NCBI GenBank assembly: GCA_949357655.1
Contig: CASHTG010000015.1
Coordinates: forward strand, 2,542,001 to 2,606,000
Reading direction: 5' to 3'
DNA length: 64,000 nt
Source: Parascedosporium putredinis
Taxonomy: Eukaryota > Ascomycota > Sordariomycetes > Microascales > Microascaceae
Shown here: one piece after another, positions 49,076-61,500 of the stretch
Layout of the letters: every line of letters begins with the position of its first letter
Numbering within the stretch: position 1 is the first letter of the stretch
Made by a program: the position numbers and the translations under genes
The notes under the pieces: model-generated
Told to the model about the DNA's origin: nothing
The model's database searches: none
What the model saw: the letters and a program-made list of their open reading frames with translations, nothing else

Positions 49076-49718
49076 ATGAAGCTCGTCAGGTACGCGATTG
49101 GCTCTAATACCCCTCCATTTCCAACCCTGTCTCCCGAGGGATTCGAGATTCAGGCGGCAACCCCTCCACGCTCCAACCCATACTGGTAATGCCGGCTGAC
49201 GAAGACTCTGCAGGTTTTTGATGAAATGTGCCAACGAAACGGTCACCATAGAACTGAAAAATGGTACGCCTTCGGCCCCTCCCGAGTCCCGAGTCCCGAG
49301 TCCTGAGCCCCGAGTTGCCCTCGCCCGTGGCAGCGGATGACTACGAAGCAGCTGGTACTAGTACAAACGGGGGTTTTGTCGAAGCTAATCATTCCGCGCA
49401 TCGTATAGGTACCATCGTACACGGCACCATTATGTCTATTTCTCCGCAGATGAACACAGCCCTCCGCAACGTGCGCATGACTGCCAAGGGCCAGGACCCC
49501 ATCTCCCTCGATACCATGAACATTCGCGGCAGCACCATCCGCTACTTCATCCTCCCAGACTCCCTCCCCTGGACACCCTACTCATTGACGACGCGCCCAA
49601 GCCCAAGAACAAGGCTCGCAAGGAGGTAGCCGACCGCGGCGGAAGGGGACGCGGCCGTGGCCGCGGTGGCGGTAGGGGAATGGGTATGGGACGAGGCCGG
49701 GGCCGCGGGCGGGGTTAA
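49076..49718 (+). CDS. SMD1: Small nuclear ribonucleoprotein SmD1
   Basis: Core Sm-ring protein of the U1, U2, U4 and U5 snRNPs. Exons are 49076-49089, 49214-49263 and 49409-49718, giving 124 residues. The first coding exon is only 14 bases (MKLVR split). The Sm1 motif runs through FLMKCANETVTIELKNGTIV and HGTIMSISPQMNTALRNVRM; the Sm2 motif is NIRGSTIRYFILPDSLPLD. The tail is a run of RG and GRG repeats, which in SmD1 is the site of symmetric arginine dimethylation. One break in C4 at 49566-49569 falls inside the Sm2 end; one extra C joins it to LLIDDAPKPKNKARKE and the RG tail. The second intron holds a CCGAGTC tandem repeat. Confidence 0.96.
49280..49316. repeat. CCGAGTC tandem repeat in SmD1 intron 2
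   Basis: Five imperfect seven-base units (CCCGAGTCCCGAGTCCCGAG, then CCTGAGC and CCCGAGT) lie 17 bases after the 5' splice site. Confidence 0.85.
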
Positions 49719-50077
49719 GCTGGTGTCGTACGAGACTCGAAGTTGGCCTAACTATCGACACAATCAAACGATGGCTACGCCGCCCTCGGGCAGCGAATGT
49801 GAAGAAGGGGGCGAGGTATGGAATAATGACTATAGCTGGCTAGCTAAGGCGACAAGGCAAAAAATCGAGAGGGGGCGGGGAAGGACACAATGACCTCACA
49901 CATTTTGATTCCTATCATGCACGTTTTGGTATCCTGGCGTTGGGGGCACTTTAGAGGCCAAATGTAGCTACAATGAAGGAAAAAAAGGAAGAAGAACAAC
50001 CGAACGTTTCTGAAGCGCACCCTAGTTCACCACTCCTGAGCATTTCCTCCTAGAAGGCGGGGTATGCGATGTGCGGT
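49719..50077. other. Intergenic: convergent SmD1/MTQ2 3' regions
   Basis: Both flanking genes end in these 360 bases. The sequence contains A-rich stretches near 49977-49990 and no frame worth reporting. Confidence 0.45.
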
Positions 50078-50886
50078 CTACGCCGCACCCTCTCTCCAGG
50101 CCCTCATGATCTGTAGCTTTTCCCACCCTGCCGTTTTGCCACTTGACCCGACCGTTTCTGCCCTCCACTCGGGTCCCATGGCGCGTACCTTTTCTTTGAC
50201 TTGCTCTGGGAGGTTCTGCGCGCACAGCACGATATACGCGCATCCCCTCGGCGAGAGCACGTCGCCCAATTTCTGCAAGACCCTGTTGGTCACCTCCATC
50301 CCCTCGTAGCCCCCGCATAAGCCAGCCCTAGGAAGTACTCCTCCTCCTCAAACGATGGAGGCGCGGCGGTGGACCCATGGCCCGTACCGCTGAGCTTGTC
50401 CGGCTTCGAGGGAAGATCCGGCGTGGGCACGTAGGGTGGGTTGAAGACGAGGACGTCGACTATGCCCCTATGCCAGGGGCCCTCGAGATCCGCGTTGGAC
50501 ACGCCGAGAAACAGACCCGTGGCCGCGCTGGGATCCTCGCCCCGCTTCCGCGCGAGCTCCTTGGTCACGGTTTGGCTAGTGGCACGGCACGCGTGCGGGT
50601 TCAGGTCTGTGCAAGCACACAGCACCGGTCCGCCGAATATGTGCTGCGCGTTGGCGGCGAGGAAAGCGGAGACGACGCCGGAGCCGGAACCGAGCTCGAG
50701 GACGAGGGCGGCCGGAGCCGGGACCGGGGTCTGGGCTGATGAGGGTGAGGGTGAGGGAAAGAAGTGAGATTGTAAAAACGCGCGCTCTGTATCCAAGGAG
50801 AAGGTATCAAGGAGGAGGTAGGAGTCCTCGACGGGGTCATAGACGAGGGAGGTGGGAATGTGCGATGTGTCTGGCGTTGGAAGCAT
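50078..50886 (-). CDS. MTQ2: eRF1 glutamine N5-methyltransferase (MTQ2/HemK2 type)
   Basis: Class I SAM methyltransferase; in yeast and human the family modifies the Gln of the GGQ loop of release factor eRF1, together with Trm112. No intron is needed; the protein is 269 residues from the Met at 50886. Features are SLVYDPVEDSYLLLDTF at the N terminus, the SAM site LVLELGSGSGVVSAFL, DLNPHACRAT and the catalytic NPPY in VDVLVFNPPYVPTP. One break in C5 at 50310-50314 (G5 coding) interrupts FLGLAYAGG; one base joins it to YEGMEVTNRVLQKLGDVLSP and the C-terminal strands (IVLCAQNLPEQV, EKLQIMRAW). An upstream in-frame ATG at 50979 would add a 31-residue extension of unlikely sequence. NPPY plus the DPVEDSYLLL start makes MTQ2 much likelier than mitochondrial HemK/Mtq1. 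Confidence 0.92.
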
Positions 50887-51540
50887 CTTGAGTCCGCCCA
50901 GTTGTGGTGGTGGGGGATCACGGCAGTCTCTGTGTGTGTGAGTGGCGGGGCAATGAACGCCGTTGTCGGCTGGCGGCACGAAGCCTTCCTGTTGTACTAC
51001 GACTTATACGAGGCTTCTTATTCGGGTTGTTTCATTATCTCGCTATACGTCGCTTTTGAATATGTGTTTGGAGGGTGTGGGCTTTGTAAAAGGGCGGGAT
51101 TGCTTTCCTCGTCTTTTTCTCCATCAGAAAAAGCGCAAAAGTTGTGGATTTTGGTCGCTCCATGACGAAGGCTTCAATGTTCACGGGTTAACGACCCCAC
51201 ATTCCACACAGGCTGTCACCTTTGGCATCGCCCAATTTACAGTTTATATATTCTATATTCGCTGAATAGCTCTTTCCCTCTGAATCTCGTTCGATTGTGC
51301 AAAAGACCATTGTCTTGAACTCGGATAGGAGAATAGGGTTTGTTCAAGAACAAAGAAAACAATTGTTCAAATCTATAATATCTATACCAATAGCGTTTGT
51401 GCGAAGCACGCGCGACAGCAGTTGCCAGGCCAGCCTATGCAATAGCTCAAATCCTTTTCTTTTCTACTTTTCTTTTCCTCTGTGAACTTCTCATGTGTCG
51501 TCCTCCTTCAGGGTCCTACTCCCATCCGTCGTTTCCGGCG
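50887..51540. other. Intergenic between MTQ2 and YVC1
   Basis: The MTQ2 promoter and the YVC1 3' region share these 650 bases. The stretch at 51290-51380 is AT-rich. No gene is recognised. Confidence 0.45.
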
Positions 51541-54268
51541 TTATCCTCCTCTTTTTTCTTCCTGAGCACACAGCCTCTCGAGAAGCCTCTCGATTCGAGC
51601 GGTTGTAGCTTCGAGCGCATCAAGGCGCGTGTCCATGTCGGATATGTCGAGGGCCTCTTCCGAGTCCTCCACCGAACCTCTCATATTGGGCGCAAGCCCG
51701 GGGTACGTCGAATCCCTTCTCCGAAGCTTGCGGCGAGGGTCTGGGTGTTGTTGGGTGTACTGCCTCAGCAGGAGATGGTGAGTGAGTTCGTCATCGGCGG
51801 CGATGGCTTCCTCGACCGTATCCGGTGGCGGCATGTCGAATACTGCGCGAATATCCTGTCTAGAGGCAATATTCCATCGCCGCCAGAACCACTGAGAAGA
51901 GGGACTGAGCCGGCGCATGCTAGCTTGTGGCGCACTTGATCCGAAAGTCGGAGTTCGCAGAACCCGGCGCTCCATGAGCGCGATTGCCAACAGTATCGGT
52001 AAATTGACTAACCTCACCGTGGCAACGTGAATCTTGTGGAACCAGCGGGGACTGACAATGAACTTGAGTGGCACGAATACGAAGACGGCAAGGATGTTGA
52101 AGGGCGGCTGGTAGGCGAAGATGGCGTCACTCTTGACACCCTCAAGTGTGACCACGGCCTTCCTAAACTGTATCTCCGCTGCGGCGTCGCGCGCAATGGC
52201 AGCAAACGTGTTGGACAGGATGGAGACCAAGATGGTGAGAAACAACGTGTTTCCAAGAAATGAGAAGGCAATCATGAGACATGGGCCGAGAAGCCAGTGA
52301 AACTCAGTCTGGAACGCTTTCAGTTAGCCCATGCCCAGTCGGTAGTTGCGTGTTACCCTCAGCGTTCTTATACTTACGGATCGTTGAATACCAGTCCCGT
52401 CAAGACCAAACCATATCCATAGCATCCATTTCCCCGTCGTCCTAGACAATCCAAGTTAGCAGATTTGACAAGGGAGGGAAAGAAAGACATATTTTGGAAG
52501 ATGATGGGATCAAGGAACCCAAAAGAAAAGAGGTAGGGGATTCGTGGATGGGGAGCCGTACAAAGGATCGTGGGTCCCGGGGTCTGGATGAAGCCACTGT
52601 AGCGAGATGAGGAACCCCGCAAAACACCACGCAGAAAGGGCGGTCAAGATGGCGAAGTCGCCCATCATGGCCCGTAGCGATAGAAACACCATACTGTCGG
52701 ACAGCAGGTTAAAGGCCAGGCGAGGGACGACGACCGGGGCAGCCAGTGCCATGACGTCAATGGCCTGGCGGCCGGGCTCCGGGTCGTGAGAGTACCAACC
52801 ATATGTTCTTAGCGTTAGGTAACTCCCGAAGATTGCAATGAAACCGACATCGAGGAAGGACCAAAGGTTTTGAGTGTACACATGCCTACAACCAAGGTTA
52901 GATAGAACGGCAAGGCGGATGGTGTTGGGGCGCATTGAAGGAGAAGACCCCCGATTCCCGAAAGAGATAGGGCCGTAACCTACCATCCATGACCGAGTAT
53001 AGTCGCAAACTGCTCTAGGCTCCATCCAAAGGCATACACCAAGAAGCAAATCTCAATCGTAGTCACCCTTGACGGATCATTTTCGGTCATGAAAGCCACG
53101 TAAAGCACAATTAGCGTGATATACTGAATCACTTCGAGGATGTTTCTGGTCCTCGGCACGATGAGGCGATACTGATTGAGCAGCGGCGCTCCTCGGGGAT
53201 CGTAAATGGATATCGGCTTCTGTTTGTAATGATCTGGGATCAAGTCTAGCAGGCCGGACGGGGTGTAAATGACCTTCCCTCGGTAGATTGCATCCGTACT
53301 AATCGAAAAGTTGTAGTTAGACCTCTGCGCCAAACATTTGTTGAGGATCAGATGGTGCTTTGCCGGATGGCGAGTATATCTTCTCCTCTTACCCACAGCT
53401 CTTTTCTTCTAGGCCGCGAGTAGCACACGCCTCCAGCCGCTTTGCCTAGCTGTAGCAGGTTCTACTTACACTTTTGACAAGGGGTCGAGCTGAGAAAGTA
53501 CTTGCTTTCCGTTAAAATAGCAATTTCGAGGGCGGGTAGTGGCCGATGGTAAAGCCACGAGGAATGCTCGCTGAACTCTCGCTTGACCGATTCGGGGGCA
53601 TTTTGGAATGGCTCGAACCCGGCGACCAGGATATGGGAGAGTACGAGAAGCCTTTCGTTTTCGTCATCCCCGTGATGATCCTCGCTAAACCGCCTCAGAA
53701 TGCGCGTTGCAATGAGCTCACACAATGTAGCGCGACTAAAGTTGACATTCTGGCGGTTACTGAGGTGTGATTGCTCATGGAGAAACTGGGCCCGGTTTAC
53801 AAGCAAACAGTACACTTTTGCCACGGGGTTCCTCTCAAGTCAGCCAGAGTTCCTCGCCATGCTACAATAGCCCAGGGCATCTATCAGAATGCAGCGTGCC
53901 CCCTTGCGCAAGCAGAGCACGGGAGCCTTGCAGTGGCCTTATTACGCACTCACCGATAGAGATGTCGCCCAGCTCATACAGCTTGTCCACGATGGGCCTG
54001 ACAACGGTAATGTTGATACGCACGTCATTCAGTTGTGACTGGCTTAAATAGTCTTCAACAACGGAAATGATGTCTCGACGTATCCTGTGGATGTTGGTGT
54101 AGACGGGGAGGTGGCTATGCGGGTTGGAGACACAGCTATACAGAGGCGGGTTGGGTTGCGAGGGATCCTGATCTCTGAATGAGCGACGGATTAGAGGCTG
54201 GCGCTCGCCGAGATCGTTGATAATCTGGAGCTGCGGCCTCCCTGGCCCGGGAGGGCCGGCTTGGACAT
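51541..54268 (-). CDS. YVC1: TRP-like vacuolar cation channel (Yvc1 type)
   Basis: Fungal TRPY channel that releases vacuolar calcium in response to stretch or osmotic shock. Six exons fit: 53954-54268, 53472-53814, 52984-53298, 52562-52885, 52378-52441 and 51541-52308, about 709 residues. The cytosolic N-terminal domain (IHRIRRDIISVVEDYL, VLVAGFEP-like segment, CQNTDAIYRGKVIYTPSGLL) is followed by six membrane segments from ILEVIQYITLIVLYVAFM onward. The pore region reads KWMLWIWFGLDGTGIQRS then FHWLLGPCLMIAFSFLGN and LFLTILVSILSNTFA. Past the pore come YQPPFNILAVFVFVPLKFIV, an acidic stretch and a coiled coil (MDTRLDALEATTARIERLLE). One break lies near 54249-54251, just after the start, where one base joins MSKPALPG to QLQIINDLGERQPLIRR. 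The start at 54268 is the best fit; in-frame ATGs at 54358 and 54451 are alternatives. Confidence 0.92.
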
Positions 54269-57075
54269 ATTGTTGGGCCGGCCGTCATGCGTGGGCGGAT
54301 GCTGGGGAGCCGCGGTGGCACGTTGGACGCCGGCCAATACCTGGGCGCGCTGGCTCATGGGCCGATCCCCTCCCCTTCCAAAAGGGACAGAAACTCGCGG
54401 CGCGATGATCAATGGGAATGGATGTTTGGTTGGATGCGCGAGGGGTTCCACGGTTCTTTGGTCAATTGCAGCGTGATGGGTGTGAGTGCTGTGCAGTTAG
54501 GGAGAGCTAGGTTTCTTCAATGTTTTGAACGTGCGGAACGATGAATTCAATTGATGGGCTTAAAAATAAATTGGAGCTTGGGCTCTAATGTTGTTTGAGT
54601 ATAATATTCTCTCTTCTGGGCTGGCTGGGGTTCAGTGACGTGCGCCAACCCTGATGAATTGGTTGAATGGGGCCGGATCCATCCGGCTTCATTGGTGATT
54701 TAACCCGGGCTCTGATTCGACCGATACCTCGACGATAATGGAACCTGACCCGCCCATGCCTAAGCCTCAGGATAAGAGCCCCATGCCATTGATCTCGCTA
54801 GCGTTGATTATTATGGCCCATTTATCAACCACATGGGGGCGTCGATGCTCGTCCAATGTTACTTGTCTCAGCCAATTCCCATCAATTGATGCGTGCATCC
54901 AATCCATCCAAACGCGATTAGGCTCGACTTATCAGTTGAGTTGATGCGGCCTTCAATGCTATCAGCCATCACAGCGTGGGATGGATTACATCCTCCGCTA
55001 ATCAGTGCGGGGGCTCGTTCAGTCTAAGAGACTGATTAATCAACAGCGCCCTTAATCAATCCATCTAGGATCTAATAGATCTATTTCATCGATTGGGTCC
55101 AACGAGTCTTGGACGTCATGATGCTGGATAGAAGCCAACCGCGTGGACAGGATGGTCGAATCTGACTATCTTCAACAAGCGTGCGCAGGAGCACAGGCGC
55201 CTCAAGAATCTGCATCAATTTTATCTCCACAAAACCCTCAATTGTGTTGCGAGCGAAAGAGCCTCCCACTCTCTCGGACCGAGACTAGTCAACTAGGTCT
55301 TCATGTCAATACCGTGCCGGCAGTCAGTCATCTTTGCGCTAGGCACAAGAAATCTCGTCTTTGCGAGTTTCAAGCGGCGGTTGCGGTGTCGGCAGTTCAC
55401 TCCCTCCTTTGAGGGCACAAGCCCCTCTTATTGCCTCTGTCGAACAAAATATTTCCCCTTACCCTTCGATTTTTCTTTTTCTTCTCTTTTCTTCTCGAGG
55501 CACAGATCTATACCGTCCATTTGGGGATCTCCTAAACGGGCATAACCTCATGCCCTTCCCCGACTAACCCGGCCTCAGACCACTATCGGTATTAACGCTG
55601 TGTGGTCCAAGAGTCCTGAGAGCTTTCCCCGCGCCCCGCAAACTTGGTCTTGCTTGTGTGGGGTCAGCTCCGCCAGAGGTCCCGACAGCGTGCACAGACT
55701 CCACGATGTTGGGTTGAACGGCTTTTAGTCTCGACCGCCAGGGCGAGAAAGGTAAGCCGAAGACTCTTGCGCTCGTGGTCATATCGTATTTCAGTATTCA
55801 CCCTAGTCCAGATCGTTCTCTATGTGTGAATTCATAAATCTCGCCGCCAAACACTCGAGGTCGGGACGTGAGGTTTGCTTCACGGCAAGCATGGTTGAGG
55901 GACGTTCCTGGATGTCGGCCATCGAAGCGCTTAGTTCGAGGGTATAATGTTTGGCCTACGTGTACTTGGATCTGAGCCAGCAGCGTGAGGCTTAGGCAAG
56001 AGACGCCAAGTGCCCGGGTCGCAACACGATGCATAAGCTTCACAAGAACAGTGTCAACTGATCGGGGCCAGTCAGAGCCAGTTGGATGCGGGAAATAGCG
56101 GGCATGCACCAAAGTGGTGGGGCGGGGTGAATAGATCCAATAGATCCATGGATATCATTCCGAGAACACTGTTCTTATTAGCGTTGGGCTATTAGATCCA
56201 ATCTCAGTGGAAGGAATGCTGACGAGTGCTATCAAACAGCAACGTAATGCCAAGATTATACGTCTAGGCCGAGAGTGGTTAAGAATATGGCCTTCGAGCG
56301 AGCAAATGAACCGCTCAAGGAAGCAGCCAACTCGGGCGAGTCCCGACTTTGCTCGAGAAGAGGGAAACCGAAGGAAATGGCGCACGATGGTGGGCGTGCT
56401 CAAAAGCTACCAAAGGGCCATCCGTGAGTGATTCAATCGATTTTTCTTGTTGCAGGCCATCTCCGCCCTCCTCTTCAAATCCTCCTCCACTGCCAAGAGC
56501 AAAAAACGGTCATTCGTTCAATTTGGGTTATCTCTAGATGCTCCGTGCAAGGTGCCAGACAAGCACGCTGGTGCCTCCTGCCTTTTCAGCACTGCCGTAT
56601 TAGGCCTAGGGAGGGGGAAGGTGCAGCACAGGGTGTAAGCCTGTCACACCAGACCCGTCAAGCGCACACTCGAGACAGTCCTCACAACCCACCAGCAACG
56701 GATTGATCCATCCCCACACACACCTCTAGCCCGAACAACTGAGGACGAGCCTCCTCGACGCTTTATTAGTCCCGTTCTAGGACATCGGATTCACACACCC
56801 AGTCCCGGCCTACTTTGGGTGGCGCCCGCCCCCACCGTCTAGAAATGTATATATAGCTTGCTTCACCAATTTCTCTTTCATGTGCTAGCCACCTAGACTG
56901 GAAGGAGAAAATAACTGACCCCATATTCACTCTCCCACACGCACTCTCTTCCACTCACCAAAGGCGATTTTCCTCATTTACGCAGCTTGTGAAGCTCGGG
57001 CGAGTCAATACATATCGAACGATGGAACGTTCTTGGGGCGCATGTAGCTAAATCTGTGAACCGCGTCCTGAATCG
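54269..57075. other. Intergenic: divergent YVC1/arrestin promoter, 2.8 kb
   Basis: Spacer between divergent genes. It is rich in short ATCAATCC, GATTGG and GGATCCATCC motifs (for example 54668-54690 and 55035-55090) and contains AGATCCATGGATATC at about 56142-56156. No protein-like frame was found on either strand. Confidence 0.5.
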
Positions 57076-58516
57076 ATGCCCATCTCGCATCTCCGCGGGT
57101 TGGCAGCCCCCATGAAGTGCGATATCGTCGTCAAGCCCCCGCACGATCGGCCATGGTTCACCTCGGGGGATGTGATCGCGGGCCACGTAGGCCTCGAGGT
57201 GAAGAAAGAAACCTCGATAACGCGCGTAGCGGTGTCTCTCAAGGTAAGTCTAAACCTCTGAGCCCCTCCCGCCTCTAACCCCACGGCGCCGGTTCCCCAG
57301 GCAAGATCGCCCCGGGCACCCTAATATGACCAGCCCACATGGCCAGCGAACCTTGGTGCTAATCCAAACCCCGAATTCTTCGAGATAGGGAAACTCACCA
57401 TGACCTTTGTTCCCGTGGAGGAAGAATTTTGGATAAATGGCTATCCAGATACCCGAGGTCTCAAGATTACGAAAAAGGTAAATTGTGTCCGCCCGGCGCA
57501 GCCAGCCCGAGGATGAGAAGCTAACATGCGAATGATCCAGACTCTTGACTCCAGCCACCCTTCAACTCACAGCACCATCGAGCCCGGCGATGGGACCGTG
57601 TGCAGGGCAGGCCGCCTACACATACCGTTTTGCCTACAGTTCCCTATACTCCAAAGCTCACAGTTCTTTCCGCCCCCGAGCCTCGACATCCGCGAGGCCG
57701 GTCTACGGGCAACGGTTGCCTATTCTATCCGCGCCGAAATCACCACGGCCTCCATGGTTCGATCGCGTCTCGTACATAAGCAGGCGATCCTCTTTCGGCC
57801 TCCGAACCATGCCGTCATCTACGAGCCCCTCGCACTGCCGACGACCAACATTCGGGCCATGGTCGCGGCCGATGGGCTGAACCCGGACATCACTCCGCCC
57901 TATCTCGACCCCTACCTCCCGCAGTACAGCCCCGCGCTCTTGGTAGATTTAGAGTTCCCATCGCCCACTATCCTGAGCATTGGCCAGCCGCTCCCGATGA
58001 ACCTCTCCGTTACCGCGACGGAGGATTTGATGGCGTGCCTCGGTTCGGTTCGTCTTCGCAAGCTTCAAGTCACGCTTAAAGCCACCACTGCGGTGCACAG
58101 TGGCCCTGCTAGCAGAGAGACCTCGTCCTCCGTGACTCTTTGCTCCGTGAATACCGATATACTTCTCGTCTCGGGAGCAAAGCAAGGAACCTGCAAGATT
58201 GACAGCGCCCTTTGGAAGAAACGACCGATCCCCGAGATACCCCTCTCCTTCTCCTCCGCCAATGTTTCTCGGAGTTATGTTATGGACGTAGTCGTTGGGT
58301 TTTCCAGCGGAAGGCGAGAGAACATCGAGGTTTGTTGCATCGACCCCAGCCCCCGCCCCATCAGCCATCTTTGGCCTCCTTTTTCTCCTTCTCGCTCTCT
58401 TTTTAACTATTCCGTTTTATTAGTGTGTTGCCATGACCTCGCCCGTCTATGTTTGGTGTCGACCAGACATGCCTCCGGATTATCCCTCGACTGCCTGTTC
58501 TCTTTCGAGCGGGTAA
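57076..58516 (+). CDS. Arrestin-like (alpha-arrestin) protein
   Basis: Alpha-arrestins are adaptors for ubiquitin ligases acting on membrane transporters. Exons 57076-57243, 57334-57477, 57541-58329 and 58424-58516 give 397 residues without any frame break. The start MKCDIVVKPPHDRPWFTSGD (second Met, 57112) and VIAGHVGLEVKKET fit the first arrestin strands. RLHIPFCLQFPILQSSQFF, PPSLDIREAGLRATVAYSIR and SRLVHKQAILFRPPN match the end of the N domain. The C domain begins near VDLEFPSPTILSIGQPLPMN and contains RLRKLQVTLKATTAVHSG. The tail SPVYVWCRPDMPPDYPST holds a PPDY sequence, close to the PPxY motif that recruits Rsp5-type ligases. The acceptor at 57333 was preferred to an earlier AG at 57300 because the earlier one leaves an in-frame TAA. 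The family is fairly sure; the exact member is not known to me. Confidence 0.75.
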
Positions 58517-61500
58517 AGCTACTTTTCTTTTCTCTTCCCTCCTCTTTATTATTTGATACCCTTTTCTCCTTATCCGGTTGTTCCCACGGTGCACCACTTT
58601 CGGCCTTCACTTTCTGCCTGCCCTGCCTATCTTGCCTGCCGCCCCACATGTTAGTACGCTTCCGGTCGGGAAACCTCCACTCGATCCCGGCTGTAGTTTC
58701 CGACTCCTGCCGGGTGGAGCCCGTATTATCAATTGGGACCCAGAGCGAACAAAAGTCATAAGACCATGAGTCACTAAAGGCTTTGCCCACTTCGATCAAC
58801 TATCAACCGGCTCGACTAAACAACTTGTTTTTCATTACATTCGAAGTCTTGCCAGCTGGCATCTTCCATTCCCTTTGGATCGGTTGCTCTCCCCGAACTC
58901 TCTTAGTTGAGTTGGAGGACATCGGCCTAAATCAAGGGATCATGAAAGAGAGAAGAAGAGGGCCCTCACCGTACTTTGGCTGACTCGGACCTAGCCTACT
59001 ACTGCTTTATGAGAATGCTTCCTCCACAACAGGCTAACAGGGCCCACCATGCTTAGAATCAATCGTCATCAAGCCCCCAAAATCGAGGAAATGCTCCATC
59101 AGCGGCGCTAAGGTGAACCAGGTTCGGTGCCCGGCCGTTGAGTGCTGGCTTTGGAGGGTAGCAGCACTGATCAAGCCCCTTAACCCTATGCCCTTAACTG
59201 ACGAGAGTCATCGGCGAGTCAGTGGCTCCGGCTCTGAAGTAGTCCATCGATGGATCAATCAAACGATGCGTAACAGCCCCATCTGCTGACCGACCCTCAG
59301 GCAATGGGCTTGTCGTCTCAAGTGCCCTCACCCTTTCCCACCTCCTCTGATTTTTTTCACCTCCTCGCTGGTGGAGGTAGATTGCAACAGCCCCTCTTCA
59401 AAAGAAAAAGCCTCCCAGAAGCCTCGAGCCCCACCCCTCACCTCCCGAACTAAAAGCCTCTGGCGCGGTCAGATCGCATCCGCCTACGCAATCTCCCGAG
59501 TTCTGCCTCTAGTTAACTGGTTCTCAGGCAGGGAGCCGGGCGGACTTCGCTCTGCGACCTCACCGGTGGCGCGTGACAACCAAACTGGTCGTTTTTTTTT
59601 CTGTCGCCTCGAGCGGGCGTACCCAGAAATGCGGTCTACAGGTTCGGAGAGGCATATGACCTGCGAAGGCCAAGCCTCTCTGCCAAGCCCTCCAGCAGAG
59701 AGTGTGCGAGAGAAAGAGGGGCACGGGAATTTCGCTATTACATTGATCAAATACCCATTGTTCGCAAATGGCGCAGAGGAAAAGGCGTTTGGCGGGGGTG
59801 GTTGTTAGGCCACAACTAGTAATGCCGACCCCGCGAATCGGGGCGCTCTCCACAGTCGTAGTGGGCTTGTTCTGTACCAAAGGTGTGTTGAGAAAGTCTA
59901 GTCTCCAACGATTCGTGCTCTTCGGCCCAAGAGCTATCATGAGAGGGCGATAGATAATAATACCAGGAATGAATCCATTTTAATTCAACAATCAACCAAC
60001 CTTGCGTGCCACCTTGGAGCAGCCCCACGCCAGCCCACTCTCAAACATCTCCTCATCGTTCTGGGGAAATGCCGGAGTCGATTGTTACCTTTTCAGCCGG
60101 CATCATATTCGTGGTACAAGAAGGCTGGACTTCAAGGCGCTGCATGATGTTGAGTTGCAGATCCAAATTGGCTCTTTCGGAAGCTTTACCATCCATCCCC
60201 TCTGAGCTCCGATCATGGATCCAAACATAGAATTTCTTCATTGGCTCGGGCTCCAATGGATCTAATGGATGGATCTCTATCATCTCACTTGGCGACTCTT
60301 GAACTGGGCCAGCCAGTGGGGAGCGGTGCTGACTGAGCCGCCCCGCTAGAATTTCCTCTCTTGGGGGACGTAGCGAAATGGGAACCAGGAGCGACAGAAA
60401 ACCTGGAACATCCACATCCACATCCTTCGAACTTCGATCAGACCCTTCCTTCTCCTTCTAGCCTGGGATCCCATGCCCCCATCCCATGTTCTCAATCCCA
60501 CCATGCCCCCAAATGCCTCCCAATGCTCCGTTTCAATCATGCCCTCTCTTCCTTCCCGGCACAAGTCGAGGAACTGAACGTGGTGGCTAGGCCTAGTTTC
60601 AAGTTTCAACTGGATTAAGAAGGTCAGATATTAATATTATCCATCAATTATGGATTTTGTGGAGGCCGACTCGCGGAACTTGCCGGTATTAATTCTCTTT
60701 GACCGGAGACGAGAAGCTGAGCCTGAGCCCGGGCCCAGGGCCAATGCTTACATAGGTCAACCTCCACCACCCCTCGCCCTTGTTTTTTGTTATTTTCCTC
60801 GAGGAGCAGGGAGAGTGGCGCCCAAAAGCAACGCCGTGCATTCAGGTAATATCGATGTCTCTTCGTACCGGTGAGCCGGGGCAGGTCGAATATTAGAACA
60901 TGTTCCTGTTTTGGGTTGCCACCTTGGCCAGCGGGACCAGTCAGCTCGTGGATGGAGGGGAGGGGGCAGGGGGCGTGGACAGCTCTCATGGCGCACATTA
61001 TCAACGCATTCACTTTAATACCCCTGATCCTGACGCCCGTCGGTCGCCTTGATGCAGAACGCTGAGATCGTCGAGTTGGCAATGCCCAGCACGATTGCTT
61101 CTGGTTGGCCTCCCCCGCTCTTCTCCTTAAACGGCGGACCAGGGGACGCCGGTTCGAAGGAGTTGAAAGGGCCGGGGCACCGCTAAGCGAGCGAGGGAAT
61201 AGGATCAACACGGAGCTACGATGAATAGCGCTCCGTAGCTAACACGGGGAAGGAGAGCGAGTGGAGGAACAGTGCAACGGCAATCTCAGGATCCCTTCGG
61301 AATCTCGACGTGACCTTTTCTTCTCTTCGCGATCGTACTCTCAAAGTGCGGTTCGCCTTCCCAGCTGAATCGATAGAGATGGGAGCATCACAGTGGGTCC
61401 AGGCCATTCACGACATTGCTTTTTTATGCGGAGCACGAGCGGTGGGTAGAAGCCCTGAAGCCCTGAAGCCCTCCTGCCCTGATGCCGGCCAGCACGTTGT

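Noticed and set aside
60648..61211. Open frame of 187 codons on the minus strand
   Set aside because: Arg/Pro-rich sequence without domain features; several frames are open here, consistent with chance in GC-rich DNA.
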